Origin: Candidatus Magasanikiibacteriota bacterium
GTDB lineage: Bacteria > Patescibacteriota > Patescibacteriia > Magasanikbacterales > GWA2-37-8
Direction of reading: 5' to 3'
DNA: 30,702 bases
Assembly: GCA_903853785.1 (NCBI GenBank)
Contig: CAINUM010000051.1
Coordinates: 1 to 30,702 of the forward strand
Shown: positions 6,573 to 13,761 of the stretch, piece after piece
How the letters are laid out: every line of letters begins with the position of its first letter
Position numbering within the stretch: the stretch's first letter is position 1
Translations under genes and position numbers: made by a program
Notes under the pieces: model-generated
Seen by the model: only the letters and a program-made list of their open reading frames with translations
The model's database searches: none
What the model was told of the DNA's origin: nothing

Positions 6573-8969
6573 TTATAACAAAGTTTTTTTGGACTGATAT
6601 CTTTTTACTGCTAAGTTAATTATTTCTTCAAGTAAATCTCCAAAATTTAATCCAGTTAATTTTGCTGCACGAGAAATATCAGAATATTCATTCAAAGGTG
6701 GGTTGGTATCGATTTCTAAGACATACGGATTACCGTCCTTATCTACTCTGAACCCTACACGCCCATAGTCACGACATTTTGATATTTGATAAACATCAAG
6801 AGCGATCTCGGTGAGTAATGATTCAAGTTTTTGACTCAAATGTTTGGCTGGACTTTGTAAAATAATTTTTTTATAAGCAGGACTATTTTGTCGCTTTGCT
6901 TCTCTCGTATATATATGCCAATATCCTTTTGGCATTTTTTTAAATATGGAACATGATAACGGTAATACACGCAAATCATCACCACTGTTTCCAATGATCG
7001 AGACATCATACTCATCACCTTCAATATATTCTTCCACGATTACCGGCCTACCTAAATCTACAATAATTCTTTTTACTTGTTTGTCCAATTCCTTTTTATT
7101 TGTCACAACTGAACTGTTTGTAATTCCAAACGAACCGTCTGAATTTCCTGGTTTTACCAAAAGTGGATATACCAAATCTTTATTTATTACGTCATTTATA
7201 CTAAACGCATAATCCCACGCCGGCATTGGTATGTTGTGAAAACTTAATAATTTTTTTGATTTAATTTTATCTTGACACAATGCAATAGTCAGCGAATTCG
7301 AACCAGTAAAAGGAACCTGTAACGACTCTAACATTGCTGCCGCCTGAGATTTGAATTGTTCATTGCTGTTAATTCCTTCTGCTACATTCAAAACTAAATT
7401 TACATCACTATCTTTTAAAAGCATGAACGCTCTTTCAAAATTGTTAAAATCAAACGTAGTCGTCAAATAACCCCTCTTTTCTAATTCTTCTTGAATCAAT
7501 TTAACAGTAGCGACTGTGTTTTTTGAGTCAGAACTAAAGTGAGTTTTGTTTCCTACAATCCCAATGTGTAACTTTCGCTGATTAGTCAAAGAAATCCTGC
7601 GCACTTTTTCAATTTTTGCCGCCTGAATAATATAATCTTTTTTTACAGTCGCAGCCGACAGGTGACTTTCGCGCGAAGTTTTACCCAATACCGAATCTTG
7701 ATCAAAGTGAACTACTTTATAATTTATATGACTCAAAACTTCTCTTAGATTGTCTTGAGCGTCAATACTATTATCACCAACCACCGTTACCCAACCTAAA
7801 CTATCGTAACCTTCTGGTGGACGTAAAATAGCATCACCAATTTCTTTGGATATATAAATTTCTTCAAAATATTTTAATGATTTCAATTTTGGTGAAACTT
7901 CTAACTCTACCAAAACACCAGAAGAATCAGGCTGCATATCCCAACCTATAATATACTTAAACGGTCTATCAGGTTTTTCAATTTTAACAAAATTACCTAA
8001 AGCAATATTTACTGATTGCTCTACAAAATCTACATGCCAGGCAGTTTTTAAATATGAATATACATAATCACCACCCATGCGCATGTTTACCTCAATCGGA
8101 CATGGTCCTTTTGGAGAGACCTTGGCCTCAAAGTGAATACAGGCATTTTGGATTCCCAATTTCTCCAAGGCTTCTTCCGCCATATTTATCAAATCATCTT
8201 GCTCTTTTACAGGCAAATTTGATGGGATTGCTTGTCCACTATCAACAAAGAATCGACTGTGATTTTTATTAAAATTATCAGAAATAGAATAAAATTTTAT
8301 TTTGCCATTTTGTACTAAAATATCCATGTCCACTTCTTCACCATCAATATATTCCTCTATCAGTAAATCAAAATTTTCCCATTCAGAAGCTAACCAAAAT
8401 GATTTAATATTATTTTTTACATAATCATACGTCTCCATTAGTTCGGCACGGTCATTCACTCGAACAACATACGCACTACATGCGCCATATACTGGTTTTA
8501 CAACCAAAGGATATTTAAGTTCTTTTTCTAAAGCTGGGATCTCATGTTTGTTGCGTAACAATTTATGTTTTGGAGCTAAAATACCATTGGCCGAACAGAA
8601 ATCTCGAAAACTATATTTATTTTTAACTATTTTTGCAATATTATATGGAATTCCAATGAGATTAAAAGATTCAGCTAAATGCGAAGTTAAAAGCACGGCT
8701 TCATCCCAAAAAGTTACAGCTCCTTGAACAGCCAACTCATTATGTTCACGATTATATTTTTTTACGGCTTCTATACATTCTTTGTGATTTTGTAAATCTG
8801 CCAATATCCATTTATCAACGTATGGCAACGCCCAATCAGTTTTTTCTTTACTCAAACACACAACATAAAGACCCATTTTTTTCATTTTCTGAAAAACAAA
8901 TTTTTTGGACTCACTCATGGCATGTACCAATAAAATTGTTTGCTGACGATTGATTTTTTTTGACGACAT
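6573..8969 (-). CDS. Two-module ATP-grasp ligase: L-amino-acid-ligase-like plus D-Ala-D-Ala-ligase-like
   Basis: Starting at the ATG at 8969 the protein has 798 residues. Residues about 1-440 are an L-amino-acid-ligase-type ATP-grasp unit: YPLVVKPVYGACSAYVVRV, LLIEEYIDGEEVDMDIL and PIEVNMRMGGDYVYSYL, followed by a domain with PPEGYDSLGWVTVVG resembling the C-terminal LAL lobe of BacD or carnosine synthase. Residues about 450-798 resemble a D-Ala-D-Ala ligase: HIGIVGNKTHFSSDSKNTV, YPLLVKPGNSDGSFGI, VIVEEYIEGDEYDVSIIG and VGFRVDKDGNPYVLEIDTNPPL. Both modules keep the metal-binding E/D-x-N residues, so both could be active, forming two amide bonds in sequence. An in-frame TTG at 9026 overlaps the ileS stop and is less likely; a TATAAT-like box lies just upstream of 8969. 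It follows ileS directly and may share its transcript. Product unknown. Confidence 0.8.
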   Translation of the reverse strand: MSSKKINRQQTILLVHAMSESKKFVFQKMKKMGLYVVCLSKEKTDWALPYVDKWILADLQNHKECIEAVKKYNREHNELAVQGAVTFWDEAVLLTSHLAESFNLIGIPYNIAKIVKNKYSFRDFCSANGILAPKHKLLRNKHEIPALEKELKYPLVVKPVYGACSAYVVRVNDRAELMETYDYVKNNIKSFWLASEWENFDLLIEEYIDGEEVDMDILVQNGKIKFYSISDNFNKNHSRFFVDSGQAIPSNLPVKEQDDLINMAEEALEKLGIQNACIHFEAKVSPKGPCPIEVNMRMGGDYVYSYLKTAWHVDFVEQSVNIALGNFVKIEKPDRPFKYIIGWDMQPDSSGVLVELEVSPKLKSLKYFEEIYISKEIGDAILRPPEGYDSLGWVTVVGDNSIDAQDNLREVLSHINYKVVHFDQDSVLGKTSRESHLSAATVKKDYIIQAAKIEKVRRISLTNQRKLHIGIVGNKTHFSSDSKNTVATVKLIQEELEKRGYLTTTFDFNNFERAFMLLKDSDVNLVLNVAEGINSNEQFKSQAAAMLESLQVPFTGSNSLTIALCQDKIKSKKLLSFHNIPMPAWDYAFSINDVINKDLVYPLLVKPGNSDGSFGITNSSVVTNKKELDKQVKRIIVDLGRPVIVEEYIEGDEYDVSIIGNSGDDLRVLPLSCSIFKKMPKGYWHIYTREAKRQNSPAYKKIILQSPAKHLSQKLESLLTEIALDVYQISKCRDYGRVGFRVDKDGNPYVLEIDTNPPLNEYSDISRAAKLTGLNFGDLLEEIINLAVKRYQSKKTLL

Positions 8970-9022
8970 ATTTGACTGAAAAATAATTATAATAAAATTG
9001 ATTAAAAAACTAGATGTTAGTT

Positions 9023-11941
9023 TCAATCAGTTTTTTCTACAATTAAACCACATTTTTGACCATCAATTTCGATTGTTAAATCAAGCCCCTCAACTTTTTC
9101 AATATTTTTTGCCAAAACCGCAGCCATTATTTCGGCTTTATAATCCGCAAATATACTTCCTACAGTTTCATCAGAAGAATTGTATTTTACAACTACCTGA
9201 TCTTTAATGGTTAAACCACTTTCTTTTCTCATTTGATTTATGGTACGAACAATTTCACGTACTAAACCTTCTTTTTTGAGTTCATCGCTTACCAAAATAT
9301 TTAACCAAACTTTGACTGAGCCTTCTTCTTTGTTGGCCCATTGTTTATCTTCAACTACAAATTCGGCAAAACTAATTTTTTTTACATTAAGTTCATCGGC
9401 CATAATTTCTAGGAGTTCTTTTGATAGATGTTCGTTGTTCATTTTAAATTCTGACAAAGGTTGACGAGTTTTCAATTTATTTTCGGAACGTAAAGCCAAA
9501 CCATACTCAACCATTTTACGAACTAACAACATATGATCAAGCACAGCTTGTTGATGTGGCATCTCTTTAGTTTCTGGCCAAGATTCTAAATGCACGGATT
9601 CTTTTACACCCCCCAATTCTAAATAGATTTTTTCTGCAATAAATGGAGTAAATGGTGCCATCACTTTCGACAACGTTAATAATACTTCACGCAAAGTTGC
9701 GATTGCAAATTGTTTATCCTCTTCATCGTTCCCTTTAAATCTATCGCGAGAACGACGTACATACCATTGAGAAAGCTCAGTTATAAATTCTACAATCGGT
9801 CGACTTGCTTCAGTTAGTTTATAAGATTCCATTCCCGCTGTTGTCTCTTGGACTAATAAATTTAATTTTACTAAAATCCATTTGTCTAATGCGTGATTGC
9901 TTTCTCCAACTTCTTTGACAACTTCTGGAGCAAACATTTTGTAAAACTCCACCACGTTCCAAAGCGTATTAATTACTTTATTAAATATTTCACGTACGCC
10001 GTTTTCAGAAAAATTCAAAGACTCGGCACTCATCACTGGTGAAGTTACAAAATAATATCGCATCGCATCCGCACCATATTTTTCTATTAAAATATCTGGT
10101 TCAGGGTAATTTTTTAATCTCTTACTCATTTTTTTACCATCTTCAGCCAAGACGATTCCATTAACTACAACATTCCTAAACGCAGGAACACTTTGTTTCA
10201 TTGGTATCGAAGGTTTATCTCCCATAGTCAAAGCTGTTGCCAAAACATGCAAAGTATAAAACCATCCTCGAGTTTGGTCCTGGCCTTCAGCGATAAATTC
10301 AGCAGGAAAACCAGCTTCGAATTTATCAGAATTTTCAAAAGGATAATGCATCTGACCGTATGGCATCGAACCTGATTCAAACCAGCAATCCAATACTTCT
10401 GGAATACGATGATAAACTTTACCATCTTTTATAATTTCGATTTTATCAATAATGTGTTTGTGTAAATCGGCCACTTTTTGTCCAGATAGTTCTTCGAGCT
10501 CTGCCACACTACCCACACATATAATATCACCATCTTCATTCTCCCAAACCGGTAATGGATCACCCCAAAAACGATTGCGTGATACGGCCCAATCACGTGC
10601 CCCTTCAAGCCATAGACCAAAACGCCCATCTTTTATATGACCTGGAACCCAATTGATCTCCTGATTATTTTTCAAAAGTTGATCTTTTATTTCAGTTACT
10701 TTTACATACCAACTATCAGTAGCATAATTTAAAAGTGGTGCATCACAACGCCAACAATGAGGATAACTGTGCTCCATTTTTTCTTTGGAAAATAAACGTC
10801 CATTAGCTGCCAACCATTTAATAATTTCGATGTCCGTCACAGTTGGTTCGTCAGCCGGCTTAACTTCATGCCCTGCAAAATCTTCTACTTCTTCAATAAA
10901 ACGACCGTCCATACCAACGTGTTGTACCAATGGCACTCCCTCACGCATACCAAGCTGATAATCGTCATCGCCAAAAGCTGGTGCAATATGCACGATACCA
11001 GTACCACTTTCGGTCGTAACAAAATCAGCCGCCACTACACGAAAAGCATTTTCAGTATTTTTAAAATATGAAAACAAGGGTTCATAAATTAGACCAATCA
11101 AATCCGCCCCAATCAATTCTTTTACTACAATAAAACTTTTATCTTTCAAAACTTGTTCGCTACGATCTTTGGCCAAAATAAAATTCTCATTTTCAATTTC
11201 TACTACCAAATAAGACACCTCTTTATTTACAGCCAACAACACGTTCCCAGGCAAAGTCCAAGGAGTAGTTGTCCAAGCCAACACAAAAACATCCCCATCT
11301 AATCCAATTTTTTCTTTAGCATTAGTTAATTTAAACTTTGCGGTAACGGTAATATCTTTTACATCCTTGTATCCTTGATTAACTTCAAAATTTGCTAGTG
11401 GGGTCACACAACGTGGACAAATATGCATGGCTTTGTGACCTTTATAAATTAAATCTTTTTTATAAAGTTCTTTAAATACCCACCATACACTTTCCATATA
11501 TGAAAGACCCATTGTCTTATAGTCATTTTCCATATCCACCCAACGCCCCATGCGACGTACAGTTTTTTTCCAATCATTGGCATATTTTAAAACTGTGGCG
11601 CGACAAGCTTCGTTAAATTTATCAATACCAAAATCCTCAATGTCTTTTTTGGAATTAAGATTTAACTCTTTTTCGATAATATTTTCAATTGGCAAACCAT
11701 GACAATCCCAACCCCATCGACGATCAACACGAAACCCACGCATCGTCCAATAACGTGGAACAACATCCTTGATCAAGGAAGCCACAATATGACCGTAATG
11801 AGGTAGGCCAGTAGCAAATGGAGGGCCATCATAAAAATGATACGGTTTATTTTCCGGCCGTTGATCTACTGATTTTTCAAAACATTGATGCTCGTCCCAA
11901 TATTTTAAAATATCATTTTCGTTTTGTGAGCTATTATACAT
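9023..11941 (-). CDS. ileS: Isoleucyl-tRNA synthetase (IleS2, eukaryote-like type)
   Basis: The 972-residue class I synthetase has the HIGH signature as HYGH (residues 48-51, after GPPFATGLP) and the KMSKS loop as KMSKR (in EDGKKMSKRLKNY). The editing-domain region contains TTTPWTLPGN and the anticodon domain contains WYVRRSRDRF. VRRMGRWVDMENDYKTM is typical of the IleS2/eukaryotic branch, a type often tolerant of mupirocin. No C-terminal zinc finger is present. An in-frame GTG at 11968 lies inside the leader terminator hairpin, so the ATG at 11941 is the credible start; no Shine-Dalgarno precedes it. Expression is predicted to be controlled by the T-box leader upstream. The stop lies 53 bases ahead of the ATP-grasp fusion. 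Confidence 0.95.
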   Translation of the reverse strand: MYNSSQNENDILKYWDEHQCFEKSVDQRPENKPYHFYDGPPFATGLPHYGHIVASLIKDVVPRYWTMRGFRVDRRWGWDCHGLPIENIIEKELNLNSKKDIEDFGIDKFNEACRATVLKYANDWKKTVRRMGRWVDMENDYKTMGLSYMESVWWVFKELYKKDLIYKGHKAMHICPRCVTPLANFEVNQGYKDVKDITVTAKFKLTNAKEKIGLDGDVFVLAWTTTPWTLPGNVLLAVNKEVSYLVVEIENENFILAKDRSEQVLKDKSFIVVKELIGADLIGLIYEPLFSYFKNTENAFRVVAADFVTTESGTGIVHIAPAFGDDDYQLGMREGVPLVQHVGMDGRFIEEVEDFAGHEVKPADEPTVTDIEIIKWLAANGRLFSKEKMEHSYPHCWRCDAPLLNYATDSWYVKVTEIKDQLLKNNQEINWVPGHIKDGRFGLWLEGARDWAVSRNRFWGDPLPVWENEDGDIICVGSVAELEELSGQKVADLHKHIIDKIEIIKDGKVYHRIPEVLDCWFESGSMPYGQMHYPFENSDKFEAGFPAEFIAEGQDQTRGWFYTLHVLATALTMGDKPSIPMKQSVPAFRNVVVNGIVLAEDGKKMSKRLKNYPEPDILIEKYGADAMRYYFVTSPVMSAESLNFSENGVREIFNKVINTLWNVVEFYKMFAPEVVKEVGESNHALDKWILVKLNLLVQETTAGMESYKLTEASRPIVEFITELSQWYVRRSRDRFKGNDEEDKQFAIATLREVLLTLSKVMAPFTPFIAEKIYLELGGVKESVHLESWPETKEMPHQQAVLDHMLLVRKMVEYGLALRSENKLKTRQPLSEFKMNNEHLSKELLEIMADELNVKKISFAEFVVEDKQWANKEEGSVKVWLNILVSDELKKEGLVREIVRTINQMRKESGLTIKDQVVVKYNSSDETVGSIFADYKAEIMAAVLAKNIEKVEGLDLTIEIDGQKCGLIVEKTD

Positions 11942-11957
11942 ATAAAAATTTTTAAAT

Positions 11958-11980
11958 AAAAAAAACACGAAAATATCGTG
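11958..11980 (-). terminator. Leader terminator of the ileS T-box
   Basis: On the minus strand CACGA-TATTT-TCGTG (11980-11966) is followed by eight T (11965-11958), an intrinsic terminator 17 bases before the ileS ATG. It abuts the antiterminator-like helix and can be extended upstream only by G-U pairs at 11981-11982, so the overlap with the antiterminator is small. Confidence 0.75.
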
Positions 11981-12130
11981 CCAAGAGTCCCAGAATTTGA
12001 GACGGTACCATCTTGAGCTTTTGCTTAATTGGGCTATTACGGGCCACCCGGAAAGATCTACTTTTTGCTAACTTTAGCAAATTTCTACTTTCAGCTCCCC
12101 GTTGATAACGGGTTTTGACGCTTTTTACAT
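11958..12130 (-). promoter_or_regulatory. T-box riboswitch of ileS with short Stem I and AUC specifier
   Basis: Reading the minus-strand leader 5' to 3': CCCG-UUAUCAA-CGGG (12112-12098) is a minimal Stem I with AUC, an isoleucine codon followed by A, in its terminal loop. A Stem II follows at 12092-12051, with AGUA/GAA-type internal-loop sequence and the hairpin UUUGCUAA...UUAGCAAA. Next is a CGGGUGGCCCG...GCCC segment (12051-12031) like a Stem IIA/B pseudoknot, and a small Stem III (12025-12016). The antiterminator is CAAGA-[UGGUACC]-GUCUC...GGGAC-UCUUG (12015-11982), then a terminator with U8. UGGUACC fits the T-box core UGGNACC, and UGGU would pair with ACCA, matching an A73 discriminator as in tRNA-Ile. 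Placement of the specifier in a terminal loop recalls the ultrashort ileS T-boxes of actinobacteria, but those act on translation. Uncharged tRNA-Ile should raise ileS expression. Confidence 0.85.
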
Positions 12131-12136
12131 GTTGAT

Positions 12137-12165
12137 ATTTTAGTTTAAGTTATATATTTTGTCAA
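12137..12165 (-). promoter_or_regulatory. Promoter of the T-box/ileS transcript
   Basis: Minus strand: TTGACA (12165-12160), a 17-bp spacer and TAAAAT (12142-12137). Transcription is expected to start near 12130, so the whole T-box is included in a leader of about 190 bases. Confidence 0.8.
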
Positions 12166-12177
12166 TCATATAATACT

Positions 12178-12209
12178 AAAAAAATACCACTGGTGTGATA
12201 TTTTTTTAG
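12178..12209 (-). terminator. Terminator of the GC-rich unknown gene
   Basis: Minus strand: AAAAAAATATCAC, loop ACCA, GTGGTATTTTTTT. The stem is about 12 bp with one G-U pair and has a T-run. It separates the gene at 12266-13156 from the ileS promoter just beyond it; it could work in both directions. Confidence 0.75.
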
Positions 12210-12213
12210 AGTT

Positions 12214-12236
12214 GGGCGATTACCTCAGAATCACCC
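12214..12236 (-). other. GC-rich hairpin downstream of the GC-rich unknown gene
   Basis: Minus strand: GGGTGATT, loop CTGAGGT, AATCGCCC, an 8-bp stem with one G-U pair and no T-run. It lies between the stop codon and the A/T-stem terminator. The GC-rich upp gene likewise has a GC-rich hairpin followed by an A/T-armed structure, so the 3' ends of the two foreign-looking genes are built alike. Confidence 0.55.
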
Positions 12237-12265
12237 GTTCCCCCCTTGTGAGCCTTGATCGAACC

Positions 12266-13156
12266 CTACGGCTCAAACAATGCCACGATTCCAACTAACG
12301 CCTGCTTCCGAGCTTCGGGAGACAGGTTCTGCAGATCCAGGAACACGATCTCAAAACTCGACTTCGCCTGGCCGACGATCGAGTCGATCTGACGCTGAGC
12401 TGACAGCTCGTTGAGACGTGCTTCGATGTCTGCACGTCGTGCGGTCATCTTGTGAAAACGATCACGATCTGCCTCTCGACTGGCCTCAATTTCGGCGACG
12501 GCTGCCTGTTCAGCGGTAATCTCAGAAATGAGGACGTCCAATCGACGACGCAACCGAAGATCTTCTGCCTGCTTTCCAGACAGGCCACTCTGGCGCTTGG
12601 CCAGGTTGTGATCGGTTGTAGAGAGGCACTTTTCCAGCTTCGGACACTCTTCGTCGAGGTCGCACGCCTCAGCGATGAGATCAGTCTCTTCATCGCTTTC
12701 GACAGCCGAATCACCATCGTCTGGCTCGAATTTGATACCTTCTCCAGTTGTTTCTTCGATCACGTCCAGTGGCACAACACTAGAATCGCTGGTCGCCGAT
12801 CCGTCCGAATCCGCCTTGGTACTCTTCTTGTTCTCCGCCTTGATAGCAGCTTCTGTAGCCTTCAAGCGCTGGTAGAACTCGTCGGGATTCATACCCGGTG
12901 GCACCAGCAAATTGTAGGAGCGCTTCGAATCTCCCTCGCACGATGCCTGCACATAGATCAGCACTGCCGACCGATTGCGCAGTTGTGCGATAGCGATCCC
13001 TGGTTTCGGACCGCCACGAACCATGGTGAAAATTGTCGCCTCGTAATCACCAGAATATCCGGCGCGTTCCAGAAAGGCCTCAATCATCTCCTCCGTCCCC
13101 TTCGGACGAGACATGGTGTGGTTCTTCGAAACTCCGACCTTCACTTTGACTGACAT
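12266..13156 (-). CDS. Unknown protein, GC-rich gene with acidic linker and coiled coil
   Basis: I do not recognise this 296-residue protein. Residues about 1-105 look like a compact domain (ATIFTMVRGGPKPGIAIAQL, SYNLLVPPGMNPDEFYQRL). Residues about 110-165 are a low-complexity acidic, Ser-rich stretch, then a short CDLDEECPKLEKC segment with three cysteines. The region from about 180 to 260 is rich in Glu, Arg and Ala in heptad-like spacing (coiled coil), and the end is a short hydrophobic tail. No signal peptide or membrane segment is seen. The ATG at 13156 is chosen because AGGAGG lies 4 bases upstream; the upstream in-frame extension to 13231 would include the leader palindromes and is unlikely. 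Codon use is strongly GC-rich compared with both neighbours. It has its own promoter and terminator. Transfer from a GC-rich source is an inference. Confidence 0.7.
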   Translation of the reverse strand: MSVKVKVGVSKNHTMSRPKGTEEMIEAFLERAGYSGDYEATIFTMVRGGPKPGIAIAQLRNRSAVLIYVQASCEGDSKRSYNLLVPPGMNPDEFYQRLKATEAAIKAENKKSTKADSDGSATSDSSVVPLDVIEETTGEGIKFEPDDGDSAVESDEETDLIAEACDLDEECPKLEKCLSTTDHNLAKRQSGLSGKQAEDLRLRRRLDVLISEITAEQAAVAEIEASREADRDRFHKMTARRADIEARLNELSAQRQIDSIVGQAKSSFEIVFLDLQNLSPEARKQALVGIVALFEP

Positions 13157-13193
13157 ACTGCCTCCTAAATCGATGCACTTCGCAAACCTCAAA

Positions 13194-13222
13194 CAGCAAC
13201 CCTTGCTGTAAGAGACCTTACA
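13194..13222 (-). promoter_or_regulatory. Two palindromes in the start region of the GC-rich unknown gene
   Basis: TGTAAG-N4-CTTACA (13207-13222) overlaps the predicted -10 and transcription start, and CAGCAA-N3-TTGCTG (13194-13208) follows immediately. The first is well placed to be a repressor operator; the second could be an early-leader hairpin. No regulator is known. Confidence 0.4.
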
Positions 13223-13250
13223 ACCTAGCATTAAATGAACTTTTTGTCAA
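13222..13250 (-). promoter_or_regulatory. Promoter of the GC-rich unknown gene
   Basis: Minus strand: perfect TTGACA (13250-13245), a 17-bp spacer and a weak -10 TAGGTT (13227-13222). Divergent from the rpiB promoter, whose -35 starts 10 bp away. Confidence 0.55.
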
Positions 13251-13259
13251 GATTAGTAT

Positions 13260-13288
13260 TTGCATACCTAAGCCAAAAAAGGTATAAT
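13260..13288 (+). promoter_or_regulatory. Promoter of the rpiB cluster
   Basis: TTGCAT (13260-13265), a 17-bp spacer and a perfect TATAAT (13283-13288). The ATG of rpiB is at 13314, so the leader is about 20 bases or less and has no Shine-Dalgarno. Confidence 0.75.
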
Positions 13289-13313
13289 AAATTCATTAAA
13301 AATATTTACGTAT

Positions 13314-13757
13314 ATGCTTACTATTGCTTCAGACCACGCTGGTTTTCAACTAAAAAAACATTTAATTACCTATATAAAGACCCAATTAAGAAAATCTATC
13401 CAAGATTTGGGACCAAAGAAATTTGATAAGGAAGATGACTTTCCAGATTTTGCAATTCCACTAGCTAAAAAAGTTGCTTCCAAAACCAAAGATCTGGGTA
13501 TTTTAATTTGTGGGACCGGCCATGGTATGTGCATCACTGCCAACAAGATAAAAGGTGTGCGCGCAATTCTTGGCTATAGTATCGAAGCGGCTGAGATGGG
13601 GAAAAAACACAACGATGCCAACATCTTATGTTTGCCTGGAAAGATTTTGTCCAATGAACATGCAAATGCAATTGTAAAGAAATTCCTTGATACAAAATTT
13701 GAAAATGCCGAACGTCTTGTTCGAAGAAATAAAAAAATATCCGTTTTGGAAAAATAA
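13314..13757 (+). CDS. rpiB: Ribose-5-phosphate isomerase B
   Basis: The 147-residue protein starts LTIASDHAGFQLK, the RpiB/LacAB N-terminus with substrate-contacting Asp-His. GILICGTGHGMCITANKIKGVRA (about residues 62-84) carries the active-site Cys (ICGTG.G) and the phosphate loop. The segment HNDANILCLPGK is also family-typical. It interconverts ribose 5-phosphate and ribulose 5-phosphate. In-frame upstream codons exist in another frame only, and the ATG follows a good promoter closely. Next door (4 bases on) is an epimerase acting on ribulose 5-phosphate, so the pair supplies the non-oxidative pentose phosphate reactions. Confidence 0.95.
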   Translation: MLTIASDHAGFQLKKHLITYIKTQLRKSIQDLGPKKFDKEDDFPDFAIPLAKKVASKTKDLGILICGTGHGMCITANKIKGVRAILGYSIEAAEMGKKHNDANILCLPGKILSNEHANAIVKKFLDTKFENAERLVRRNKKISVLEK

Positions 13758-13761
13758 TATT

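Noticed and set aside
8970..9026. TTG at 9026 as the start of the ATP-grasp fusion
   Set aside because: It overlaps the ileS stop and adds a hydrophobic stretch unlike ATP-grasp proteins; the ATG at 8969 gives a normal start. A short membrane anchor cannot be fully excluded.
11942..11968. GTG at 11968 as the ileS start
   Set aside because: It lies in the 3' arm of the leader terminator and would add a poly-Phe/Leu peptide encoded by the T-run; the ATG at 11941 begins the family-like N-terminus.
12452..13153. 233-residue plus-strand frame opposite the GC-rich unknown gene
   Set aside because: No ribosome site or promoter, and irregular composition; the minus-strand frame has a Shine-Dalgarno, promoter and terminator. 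Since the minus protein is itself unknown, some doubt remains.
13687..13761. Extended start for rpe at 13687
   Set aside because: It would overlap the end of rpiB by 71 bases; the ATG at 13762 begins with the family motif IIPAIL.
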